Source: Chloroflexota bacterium (GTDB lineage: Bacteria; Chloroflexota; Dehalococcoidia; Lucifugimonadales; JADFKI01). Taken from it: a stretch of DNA of 16,427 nucleotides. The notes beneath the pieces were generated by a model, which ran no database searches, was not told where the DNA came from, and saw only the letters and a program-made list of their open reading frames with translations. This document shows, piece after piece, positions 8,342-16,377 of this stretch. The DNA is taken from the NCBI GenBank assembly GCA_024648655.1, contig JAGGDZ010000474.1, positions 1-16,427 of the forward strand, given 5' to 3'. A program made the translations under genes and the position numbers. Positions within the stretch are counted from its first letter, which is position 1, and every line of letters begins with the position of its first letter.

Positions 8342-8727
8342 TGACGCCTGAAAAACTCAGATACTCGGAGGAACACGAGTGGGTTCGCGTAGAATCGGAC
8401 GTTGAAGTAGTAGTCGGAATTACCGATTTCGCGGCAGAGAGTCTGGGCGATGTCGTATTCGTCGAGCTTCCGGAAGTCGGGGCGGACCTGACACAGTTCG
8501 AGAAGATGGGCGAGATAGAGTCAGTGAAGGCAGTCTCGGACCTCTATTCCCCCGTATCCGGAACAATCACCGAGCGCAACGATTCGGTTATCGACAGCCC
8601 GGAACTGGTCAACGACAGCCCCTACGATTCCGGCTGGATGCTACGTGTTGAGCTTTCTGACAGCAACGAACTGGACAGGCTGATGTCCCATACAGAATAT
8701 CAGGCGATGCTTGAGGCTCAGGGCTAG
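8341..8727 (+). CDS. gcvH: Glycine cleavage system H protein (lipoyl carrier)
   Basis: H protein carries the aminomethyl intermediate on a lipoyl-lysine arm between the P, T and L proteins. At 128 residues it is a standard H protein: YSEEHEWVRVE (8-18), VGITDFAAESLGDVVFVELP (25-44), and the lipoylation site K63 in GEIESVKAVSDLYSPVSG. NDSPYDSGWMLRVE near the C-terminus is also typical. A GGAG sits 9 bases before the ATG, inside the end of gcvT, and the one-base overlap favours coupled translation. Lipoylation and L-protein functions are not encoded in the window. Confidence 0.97.
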   Translation: MTPEKLRYSEEHEWVRVESDVEVVVGITDFAAESLGDVVFVELPEVGADLTQFEKMGEIESVKAVSDLYSPVSGTITERNDSVIDSPELVNDSPYDSGWMLRVELSDSNELDRLMSHTEYQAMLEAQG

Positions 8728-8774
8728 ACTCCTGCCATACTGGAAGACGATCATCTGCTCACTCACTTGTACCC

Positions 8775-10126
8775 ATGTTTATGCCCATGAATTACTCAGA
8801 AGACTTTGTGTCGCCATACTCTCCAAACACTGACGCTGACAGGCGCCAGATGCTCGACGCCATTGGCGTTGACTCGGTGGATGAGCTGTTCGCGGACATT
8901 CCCAAACAGTACCGCGACCCGAAGCTGCACCTGCCGGAGCCGATGTCCGAGTTCGACCTCAAGCGCCACTTCGCAGAACTGGCTTCTATGAATAAGGCGC
9001 CGGGAGATTACGCCTGCTTCCTCGGCGCTGGATCATACAGGCATCACATACCCGCTATCGTTCGCCAGCTGACGGGCCGCAGCGAGTTTATGACGGCTTA
9101 CACGCCGTACCAGCCGGAGATTTCGCAGGGGACGCTCCAGACAGAGTTCGAGTTTCAGACGCTCTGCGCCGAACTGACGGCGATGGATGTTGCCAACGCA
9201 GGAATGTATGACGGTTCCACGTCGCTCGCGGAGGCCGTCCTTATGGCGGCCCGTGCAACACGACGCAGCAGCGTTGCCGTGTTGGATTCGGTCTCACCCG
9301 CATACACGAGCGTGCTGCGAACCTATACTGAAGCGCCGGGCATCGACATTGATGTGGTAAGCAGGGACGGACTGACGCTCACCGAAGATACTGCGTGTCT
9401 CGTAGTCCAGCAGCCGAACTTCCTCGGCTGCATAGAGGATATGCAAGCGATGGCTGATAAGGCACACGCAGTCGGAGCGCTGTTTGTCGTGTACGCAGAC
9501 GCTCTGGCGATGGCGATGTTCACGCCTCCCGGTGAGTACGGCGCGGACATCGTGGCATCCGAAGGGCAGGCGCTGGGCGTGCCTCCGACTTTCGGCGGTC
9601 CCTATGTCGGCATATTCGCCTGCAAGCAGGACTACATCCGGCAGATGCCGGGGCGCATTGTTGGGAGGACGGTGGATACGCAGGGACGCACCGCCTATGT
9701 GCTGACCCTCCAGACGCGGGAGCAGCACATACGCCGCGAGCGCGCCACATCCAACATCTGCACGTCGGTCGCGCTCATAGCGCTGATGACGACGGTGTAC
9801 ATGGCAGCGAACGGCAAGCACGGCATGCGCCGCACCGCCGAACTGACCTACCAGAAGTCGCACTACCTCGCCTCGCTCATAGATGACATACCGGGTTACT
9901 CAGTCGTTGACGGTGGTGTATTCTTTCAGGAGTTCGCAGTACAATGTCCCATTCCAACCTCAACGCTCAACGAGCGACTGCTCGACTACAAAATTATCGG
10001 CGGGCTGGACATCAGCGACCAAATAGATTGCGGCATGCTTGTCTGCGCGACTGAGGTCAACACGCGCGAGGAAATTGAGTCCTTTGCCGCCGCGCTTGCG
10101 GCCATCCCTGAACAAAGCGCATCAGC

Positions 10127-10130
<4 letters not shown>
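8775..10130 (+). CDS. gcvPA: Glycine dehydrogenase (decarboxylating) subunit 1
   Basis: N-terminal half of the split P protein, which with subunit 2 decarboxylates glycine through PLP and loads the methylamine on H protein. The 451 residues match the usual subunit 1 length. Seen: YSPNTDADRRQMLDAIGVDSVDELF near the start, YACFLGAGSYRHHIPAIV, FMTAYTPYQPEISQGTLQTEFEFQT broken over 110-135, GMYDGSTSLAEA, and a C-terminal RERATSNICTSVAL segment. It lacks the PLP lysine, as expected for this subunit. Three in-frame ATGs (8775, 8781, 8787) compete and none has a good Shine-Dalgarno; the true start is uncertain by up to four residues. The stop is TGA, overlapping the gcvPB ATG (ATGA), so UGA does act as a stop in this genome. 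Confidence 0.96.
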
Positions 10131-11614
<1,484 letters not shown>

Positions 11615-11653
11615 TGATACAATAGTCGAACCGGCAGCCAATCGCGCCGGTTC
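11615..11653 (+). promoter_or_regulatory. Candidate extended -10 promoter with operator-like palindrome before the peroxiredoxin gene
   Basis: TGATACAAT at 11615-11623 fits the extended -10 form TGnTATAAT with one mismatch; there is no good -35. The expected start point near 11630 falls in a palindrome, GAACCGGC (11628-11635) and GCCGGTTC (11646-11653), with 10 bases between the arms. There is no T run after it, so it is a poor terminator, and its position fits an operator or a leader hairpin. No regulator can be named from this. Confidence 0.4.
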
Positions 11654-11684
11654 AATAGACTGAGATAGGAGAGTGGATTGGATT

Positions 11685-12143
11685 ATGGTTGATGTAGGAC
11701 AAGTAGCGCCAGACTTCACGCTCCCGGCGCAAGACATGCGAAACATATCCCTGAGTGATTTCAGGGGCGAGAAGGCGGTCGTCCTCTCGTTCCACATCTT
11801 TTCGTTCACAGGCGGTTGAACGGACCAAGTCACCTCGATGCGCAGCTACAATGCCGACTTCGAGGAGAAGAATGCCCAGGTACTGGGCATCAGCTGCGAT
11901 TCCCGTCCGTCCCAGACCGCGTACTCGACATCGCTCGGAAACATACCCTATCCGATACTGTCGGACTTCCATCCGCATGGCGCGATGACGCAATCGTATG
12001 GCATCTTCAACGAGGAGCGTGGCGCGCCGAATCGTGCCATCTTCATTGTTGACAAAGAAGGCGTAATTCGCTTCAAGCGTGTCTATGACAGCGCCCGCGC
12101 CCTCGATCCTCGGGATATCCTCGCCGAAATCGATAAGCTCTAG
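11685..12143 (+). CDS. Peroxiredoxin with in-frame TGA at the peroxidatic cysteine site (probable selenoprotein)
   Basis: An AhpC/TSA-type peroxiredoxin of 152 residues if TGA at 11817-11819 is read as residue 45. Before the TGA: GQVAPDFTLPAQD, NISLSDFRGEKAVVLSF and FSFTGG. After it: TDQVTSMRSYNADFEEKNAQ, VLGISCDS (C71), YPILSD, then PNRAIFIVDKEG with R117, the conserved active-site arginine. The motif aligns with PxxxTxxC of the family: T42 is kept, the Pro is Ile38, and the TGA falls on the Cys. Such enzymes reduce peroxides, and selenocysteine would speed this. The frame is otherwise intact to TAG with no second lesion. AGGAGAG (11667-11673) precedes ATG by 11 bases. trmI follows after 11 bases. 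Alternative: a Cys codon (TGT/TGC) mutated to TGA, giving a dead gene. An ATG at 11838 could start only a fragment lacking the active site. Confidence 0.82.
11820..11865 (+). promoter_or_regulatory. Candidate bacterial SECIS element downstream of the TGA
   Basis: CCTCGA (11833-11838) pairs with TCGAGG (11860-11865). Inside, T39 can pair with A57, and GCA (11842-11844) pairs with TGC (11852-11854), closing a 7-base loop GCTACAA (11845-11851) that begins with G. The loop lies 25 bases after the TGA, inside the 16-37 range known for bacterial SECIS, and an early loop G is the feature SelB recognises. The 2x2 internal loop and 3-bp top stem are weak. AAGTC/GACTT (11827-11831, 11856-11860) is a competing fold. 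Pairing was done by eye. Confidence 0.5.
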
Positions 12144-12154
12144 GCGCGTCCGAA

Positions 12155-12982
12155 ATGAACAGAGACGCCTCCGCGCGGTACATATTTCATGAGGGTGAAC
12201 ACGCTCTCATAATTGACCGGCGGGGGCGACGCTATCTAGCCTTGCTTCGCTCCGGCGCAAAGTTCGAGTCGCACCTGGGCGCATTCGAGCACGAAAACCT
12301 CATCGGAGCCGAAGCCGGCTCGTGGATGACGACTAATCGCGGCCACGTGCTGCTTGCCGTCAAGCCCACTATGGCGGACTTTGCGCTGGAAATGCCACGA
12401 ATCGCCACTGTGGGATACCCAAAAGACCTGGGAGCCATCCTAGTCTATGGTGATATCTTCCCAGGCGCGCGCATACTGGAAGCAGGCTGTGGAAGCGGCG
12501 CCGTAACGATGGCTCTGCTTCGCGCCATCGGTGAACACGGGGCACTTATCTCCTATGATGTGCGCCAGGACATGATAGACCGCACACGCGAGAATGTGAG
12601 CGCGATGCTCGCGGACACATCGAACCTCACCTTGAAGCTCGGCGATGTATATGAAGGCTTTGAGGAGCGTGAACTTGACCGGGTCGTTCTCGATCTGCCA
12701 GAACCTTGGCTAGTTGTGCCGCACGCTTCGGAGGGTCTGGTGCCCGGCGGTATTTTCGTCAGCTTCTCGCCAACCATCCTACAGGTTCATGAACTTGTAC
12801 GGACATTGCGCGCGGCGCGTGCCTTCGAGATGATGGAGACGATGGAGGTTCTCCAGCGCCCTTGGAACGTGAGTACACGCAGCGTAAGGCCAGAGCACCG
12901 CATGGTGGCGCATACGGGCTTCATTACGGTCGCGCGGAGATGTTCGCCGCGCCCGACATCAAACGTCTCCGCTCGAGACTAG
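12155..12982 (+). CDS. trmI: tRNA (adenine-N1)-methyltransferase, TrmI family
   Basis: A class I SAM-dependent methyltransferase of the TrmI/GCD14 family, which makes m1A58 in the tRNA T-loop and works as a homotetramer. The 275 residues show the family's small N-terminal beta domain (GEHALIIDRRGRRYLALL), the substrate-side motif KPTMADFALEMPR (70-82) and VGYPKDLGAI (87-95), then SAM motif I ILEAGCGSGAVT (107-118), motif II YDVRQDM, and motif IV VVLDLPEPW (177-185). All motifs expected for activity are present. It lies 11 bases after the peroxiredoxin stop and is probably co-transcribed with it. Its TAG stop overlaps that of the convergent midA in one CTAG. The last dozen residues look unconserved. 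Confidence 0.92.
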   Translation: MNRDASARYIFHEGEHALIIDRRGRRYLALLRSGAKFESHLGAFEHENLIGAEAGSWMTTNRGHVLLAVKPTMADFALEMPRIATVGYPKDLGAILVYGDIFPGARILEAGCGSGAVTMALLRAIGEHGALISYDVRQDMIDRTRENVSAMLADTSNLTLKLGDVYEGFEERELDRVVLDLPEPWLVVPHASEGLVPGGIFVSFSPTILQVHELVRTLRAARAFEMMETMEVLQRPWNVSTRSVRPEHRMVAHTGFITVARRCSPRPTSNVSARD

Positions 12983-14226
12983 CGAGCTGCCGGTCTCCAC
13001 TCACCCCACAGCGAGGGTGCCTCCCAAGATGTATGAGGATAGCGCCCTTCCATCAGCGGCATGTGGCGGCTGGAAAGAAGCGGCGTCTTCAAGTGTTGGC
13101 GCAAGTCACTTGGCGGAAGCGTGTCTTCAGCGCCACTTACACCCGTCGCCTTCTCCTGAATCAGGACTTTGAATCCGCCAAGACCTTCAGGTTTCAGCAA
13201 TTCTCTCAGACCTACGATGTTCGCGCTGCGCTCATGCTGACTGACATTTACGCTTCGCATCTGTTCCATCATATCTCGGATGCCGAGATTGCCCAGCAGC
13301 TCCGCTTGCGTGGTGTACGCGACAGGGTTCAGTCCGAGAGAATGCCCCACGGCTTGCAGCAGCGAGAAATCGACATGCGCCGTGAGGTCTTGCTTGCCGA
13401 TACGCCGGTATGGGCTGCTCCCTTCCGTGTGGCGGTAGTAAGTCTGGAGCGTTCCAAATCTCCGTCGCGCAGAATACAGTTCCACCGCCTCGTAGCCGTA
13501 GTCAATCGTCAGAACGAACCCTTTGGCAAGCGCGCGCGCAACTTCGTTGAGCCATGGTTTGACTTGAAGACTGACTTCACCACGGTGACCGTCCGGAAGG
13601 ACAAAGCCCAGTGAGTCCAACCTCTCAGCCAGAAACGGAGTAGATGGCTCGTTCAGCGCCTCCGTGAATTCTTCCCGCGCATCTAGCGTGACGTGGACTT
13701 CTAAGAGTTCGCCTTCAGAAATCTGGAAGCGGTGTACGGGGAATGCGTCCACGAACTCGTTGGAGATGAAGCAGCCGACTATGTCACGCAGAGGTAGTCC
13801 GTCTGAGCGCAGCCATTGTGGGCGTGCGGCATCGGTTACTGTCTGACCGGCCGGCGCGGGAGCATAGCGATCCAAGCAAACATACGTAAGCGCGCGCGCG
13901 AACTCGCCGGACATCCGGGCAGTGTATTCGCAGACTTGATCAGCAAGCATGCCATTGCCCGCGCCCATCTCGACAACGGCGAATTCGGATGGATTGCCGA
14001 GACAGCGCCACATTCCATAGAGCTGTACGGCGAGCAGCGCGCCGAACGCGGGGTGGACTGCCGGACTCGTGTAATAGTCACCTGCCGCGCCGAACGGCTT
14101 TTCGCTAGTATAGTAGCCATCAACCGGATGGTACAACGCGATCTGCATGAACTCCGCAAAGGTGATGCTGCCGTGTTGACGTATGCGCCGCCTGATAGCC
14201 CTCTCGGCCGCAGTGACTTCCATCAT
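12979..14226 (-). CDS. MidA/NDUFAF7-family SAM-dependent methyltransferase (DUF185, COG1565)
   Basis: Homologue of mitochondrial MidA/NDUFAF7, a protein arginine methyltransferase needed for respiratory complex I assembly; the bacterial target is not established. From the chosen start it has 415 residues, slightly longer than usual. Seen: GSITFAEFMQIALYHPVDGYY; GDYYTSPAVHPAFGALLA; the SAM motif VVEMGAGNGMLADQV; FISNEFVDAFPVHRF, the family hallmark; and VLTIDYGYEAVELY, all in the normal order. I choose the ATG at 14226 because AGGA lies 6 bases upstream; the ATG seven codons earlier (14247) has no Shine-Dalgarno and abuts a hairpin. The gene is last in the minus-strand run gltA, zinc-ribbon, midA, and its TAG shares CTAG with the trmI stop. 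Confidence 0.92.
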   Translation of the reverse strand: MMEVTAAERAIRRRIRQHGSITFAEFMQIALYHPVDGYYTSEKPFGAAGDYYTSPAVHPAFGALLAVQLYGMWRCLGNPSEFAVVEMGAGNGMLADQVCEYTARMSGEFARALTYVCLDRYAPAPAGQTVTDAARPQWLRSDGLPLRDIVGCFISNEFVDAFPVHRFQISEGELLEVHVTLDAREEFTEALNEPSTPFLAERLDSLGFVLPDGHRGEVSLQVKPWLNEVARALAKGFVLTIDYGYEAVELYSARRRFGTLQTYYRHTEGSSPYRRIGKQDLTAHVDFSLLQAVGHSLGLNPVAYTTQAELLGNLGIRDMMEQMRSVNVSQHERSANIVGLRELLKPEGLGGFKVLIQEKATGVSGAEDTLPPSDLRQHLKTPLLSSRHMPLMEGRYPHTSWEAPSLWGEWRPAAR

Positions 14227-14254
14227 GTCGTTTCCTGAATCAGCCATGAACTAA

Positions 14255-14285
14255 GAAAGGGACATCGGCATTCGATGTCCCTTTC
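14255..14285 (-). terminator. Perfect hairpin between the zinc-ribbon gene and midA (terminator or attenuator)
   Basis: GAAAGGGACATCG (14255-14267) and CGATGTCCCTTTC (14273-14285) form a 13-bp perfect stem with a 5-base loop. On the minus strand it starts 28 bases after the zinc-ribbon stop and is followed only by a short T-poor tract (TTAGTTC), so termination would be weak. It ends about 28 bases before the chosen midA start, so it may instead limit midA expression or stabilise the upstream mRNA. Confidence 0.6.
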
Positions 14286-14313
14286 AAATCATAATTTCAG
14301 ATCAATTCCGTGG

Positions 14314-14508
14314 CTAGGAGTTTGACTTTGCCTGCCGCAGTCTCCTGTTATGAGAACCTTGCCTGTCCCAGCCAGAGCCTTGAATAGAGTTGTTGAACTC
14401 GCGGCGCTCACCGCATCGCTTGCACCGACCGACGCTCATGGGTCCGTTGGGGCTTTCAATCTGCCAGTGGTGAGTACACTCAGTAGTTTCAACGGCATCT
14501 TGAGTCAT
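14314..14508 (-). CDS. Small zinc-ribbon-like protein of unknown function
   Basis: A 64-residue protein with a likely metal site: C11, H13 and H14 (ECTHHW) then C29 and C32 (GRCKRCGE), a CxHH-x14-CxxC pattern. The segment HHWQIESPNGPMSVGRCKRCGERREFNNS is of a type I recognise from short uncharacterised proteins of Chloroflexota and Actinobacteria, written here from memory. The basic C-terminus (RQGSHNRRLRQAKSNS) could touch nucleic acid, which is inference. Start: ATG at 14508 with AAGGA 8 bases upstream. It lies 65 bases after gltA and before midA on the same strand. No function is known to me. Confidence 0.82.
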   Translation of the reverse strand: MTQDAVETTECTHHWQIESPNGPMSVGRCKRCGERREFNNSIQGSGWDRQGSHNRRLRQAKSNS

Positions 14509-14532
14509 CGCGCAATCCTTTCGTCCAACTTT

Positions 14533-14560
14533 CGCGCTCTAGTTTACGCGCTCTAGTTTA
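14533..14560 (-). repeat. Tandem 14-bp direct repeat between gltA and the zinc-ribbon gene
   Basis: CGCGCTCTAGTTTA occurs twice head to tail with no mismatch (14533-14546 and 14547-14560, plus-strand reading). On the minus strand each copy gives TAAACT, a possible -10-like hexamer, 14 bases apart, just upstream of the zinc-ribbon gene. It could be a simple duplication or a doubled binding site. Confidence 0.75.
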
Positions 14561-14573
14561 TCAGTATGCGGAT

Positions 14574-15713
14574 TCATCTCTGTTCTATGGGCACATACTC
14601 CACGTCCATGTCCCCAACATAGAGCAGCCTCGGCCGGAGCAGGATGTTGTTGTCGAACTGCTCCATCACCTGTACAGTCCAGCCGGGGATGCGTCCCATA
14701 GCGAAAATGGAGATGAAGAGGTCTTCCGGTATGTCAAGCAGGTAGTAGATTGCGCCCGAGAAGAAATCCACATTCTGACAGATGCCGCGACGGGAGTAAG
14801 GTTCCATGACTTTGGCGACCGCTTCCAGAATGGAGTACCAGCCGGGTTGTCCTTTACGAACACCAAGGTCGCGAGCGTCATCCATCAAGTGGATGGAGCG
14901 GGGATCTACGGCTTTGTACACACGGTGTCCAAAGCCCATAACTCTACCGCCCTTACTGCGAAGGTCGGCTACATAAGCCGCGGCATTGGACTCGTCTCCA
15001 ATCTCCAGCGCCATCTTCATCACTTCTTCGGCGGCGCCGCCATGTGAAGGACCCTTCAGCACACCGACGCCTGTCGTAACAGCACAATGAAGATCTGCCT
15101 GCGTGGACGCGGTAACCCTTGCGCCGAACGATGATGCATTGATGCCGTGCTCCGCGTGCAGGATAAAGTCCTTATCCATGAGCTTGGCATCCCTCGGATC
15201 AGGCTCCTCACCAAAGAGCATGTACAGGAAGTTGCCCGCGTGGTTCAGACTACTGTTCGGAGCGATGGGCTGCTTGCCTTCGCGGATGCGCGCATGCGCC
15301 GCGACAATTGTGGACGCTTGCGCCGTAAGCCTGATTCCCTTCCGCAGCGTCGCCTCAGCAGAGTTATCTTCCGTTTCAGGATCGAAGGTTGACAACGCGG
15401 AGATGGCGGTGCGAAGCACATCCATCGGGTGCGCTCTCTGGGTGATGCTGATGACATCCAGAACTTCCTCCGGCAAGCTTCGGTTAGCTTTCAATTCGGC
15501 GTCAAAGGCTTCAAGCTGCTCCTGCGTTGGAAGTTTGCCATAAAGCAGAAGATAGATGGTCTCTTCAAAGGTTGACTTGGTGGCGAGATCATCTATGTTA
15601 TACCCTCGATAAAGGAGTTTGCCGACATCGCCGTCAATAAAACTTGACCTGGTTCGGTCTATAAGCACATCTCGAAGGCCTCTATGAATCTGGACCTTCT
15701 CTTCAGTTGCCAT
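14574..15713 (-). CDS. gltA: Citrate synthase
   Basis: Condenses acetyl-CoA and oxaloacetate to citrate at the entry of the TCA cycle; a 2-methylcitrate synthase activity cannot be excluded. The 379 residues match the short dimeric type found in archaea and Gram-positive bacteria rather than the longer NADH-regulated enzyme. Visible: IDGDVGKLLYRGYNIDDLA near the start, HAEHGINASSFGAR (186-199), GPSHGGAAEEV with catalytic H224, GFGHRVYKAVDPR with H263, and CQNVDFFSG with catalytic D316. The start at 15713 is fixed by GGAGGAG 6 bases upstream and by the MATEEKVQIHRGL N-terminus; an upstream in-frame start at 15797 would leave almost no leader after the promoter at 15802-15831. It heads the minus-strand gltA, zinc-ribbon, midA series. 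Its stop is TGA. Confidence 0.95.
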   Translation of the reverse strand: MATEEKVQIHRGLRDVLIDRTRSSFIDGDVGKLLYRGYNIDDLATKSTFEETIYLLLYGKLPTQEQLEAFDAELKANRSLPEEVLDVISITQRAHPMDVLRTAISALSTFDPETEDNSAEATLRKGIRLTAQASTIVAAHARIREGKQPIAPNSSLNHAGNFLYMLFGEEPDPRDAKLMDKDFILHAEHGINASSFGARVTASTQADLHCAVTTGVGVLKGPSHGGAAEEVMKMALEIGDESNAAAYVADLRSKGGRVMGFGHRVYKAVDPRSIHLMDDARDLGVRKGQPGWYSILEAVAKVMEPYSRRGICQNVDFFSGAIYYLLDIPEDLFISIFAMGRIPGWTVQVMEQFDNNILLRPRLLYVGDMDVEYVPIEQR

Positions 15714-15719
15714 ACGATA

Positions 15720-15726
15720 CTCCTCC
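15720..15726 (-). promoter_or_regulatory. Ribosome binding site that fixes the gltA start
   Basis: GGAGGAG on the minus strand lies 6 bases before the ATG at 15713. It is the strongest Shine-Dalgarno in the window and decides against the longer in-frame start at 15797. Confidence 0.85.
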
Positions 15727-15801
15727 AGGTCCGATCTGTGGGATTTTACGCCTGTAATTCCTTTGCCTTGATGTCCGATTAAGGGGGTGCAGAGCAAGAT
15801 G

Positions 15802-15831
15802 ATTTTATCATTCTGCCGATTTGAGTGTCAA
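15802..15831 (-). promoter_or_regulatory. Sigma-70-type promoter of gltA
   Basis: On the minus strand a perfect TTGACA (15826-15831) and TAAAAT (15802-15807, five of six) are separated by 18 bases. The implied start point near 15795 leaves a leader of about 80 bases before the ATG at 15713. Confidence 0.7.
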
Positions 15832-15959
15832 ATAAACATTATCGCCAAAGTTGTAGTCTTGTGTGCCCTGCGCTATCCTATTCAGATGTAGAATGAACCT
15901 CAAGAACCGCGTAACATCGCGGATTTCAATGTGATTTTAAGGGGAGCGCGCGAAGTATA

Positions 15960-16313
15960 ATGAGCAATCAGCAAGTGCAGGAATACAAGGGCGTTATGGT
16001 CTTGCCGGGCGAGCAGGAGGAGCGCAGGGTAACGCTTGCGCTGGACAAGACGGAGCCGTCGGTCGGCATTACGTTCGATGAGCCAATCGAGGGTAAGACT
16101 GAATGGCAATCAGAGAATCTCACGGTCGCCAACAGGCTGAAGTACGACGAAGTAGTGTTCCGCACAACCGGTCTGCCCAAAGAGGCGATCGAGGTTACAT
16201 GGAAGTTCAACAGCAGCCTGATCGACGACTCGCTGGCGGGTGTGGTGATTGCCCTGCCAAACGACCAGCGAATCACAGGCGAAAAAGGTTTCGTACTGAC
16301 GCGCAGCAATTAA
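15960..16313 (+). CDS. Hypothetical protein, 117 residues
   Basis: I do not recognise this protein. It is soluble and mostly charged, with no signal peptide, membrane segment or cysteine. Alternating hydrophobic stretches (RRVTLALDK, SVGITFDEP, YDEVVFRTTG, AIEVTWKFNS, LAGVVIALPN) suggest a beta-rich fold, and the two VGI/GVV strands sit in similar contexts. Codon use resembles the neighbouring genes, which supports it over the 113-residue open frame on the opposite strand. Start: ATG at 15960, with AAGGGGAG at 15939-15946, a rather long 13 bases upstream. A small inverted repeat, CCGCG (15907-15911) and CGCGG (15918-15922), lies before it. It is divergent from gltA; no convincing promoter is seen for it. 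Confidence 0.7.
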   Translation: MSNQQVQEYKGVMVLPGEQEERRVTLALDKTEPSVGITFDEPIEGKTEWQSENLTVANRLKYDEVVFRTTGLPKEAIEVTWKFNSSLIDDSLAGVVIALPNDQRITGEKGFVLTRSN

Positions 16314-16377
16314 CGAAAAGAGACGGCAGCTAAAACCCTGCGCGCCATAGAAATATCTCTTCCGCCTGTTGGAGCGG

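Noticed and set aside
11628..11653. Rho-independent terminator after gcvPB
   Set aside because: The 8-bp stem is followed by AATAGACT with no T run, so it fits an operator or leader hairpin better.
11817..11819. Genome-wide reassignment of UGA to an amino acid
   Set aside because: gcvPA (10128-10130) and gltA (14574-14576) end naturally at TGA with protein ends of normal length, so UGA is a stop in this genome.
11838..12143. A separate 101-residue gene starting at ATG 11838
   Set aside because: It is the downstream part of the peroxiredoxin; starting there removes the active site and the conserved N-terminal APDFTLP segment, and no Shine-Dalgarno precedes it.
12862..13614. 250-residue open frame overlapping trmI and antisense to midA
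   Set aside because: It overlaps two genes with clear motifs and shows none of its own.
15714..15797. N-terminal extension of citrate synthase by 28 residues
   Set aside because: The extension has no family similarity, begins almost at the predicted transcription start, and a strong GGAGGAG site marks the inner ATG.
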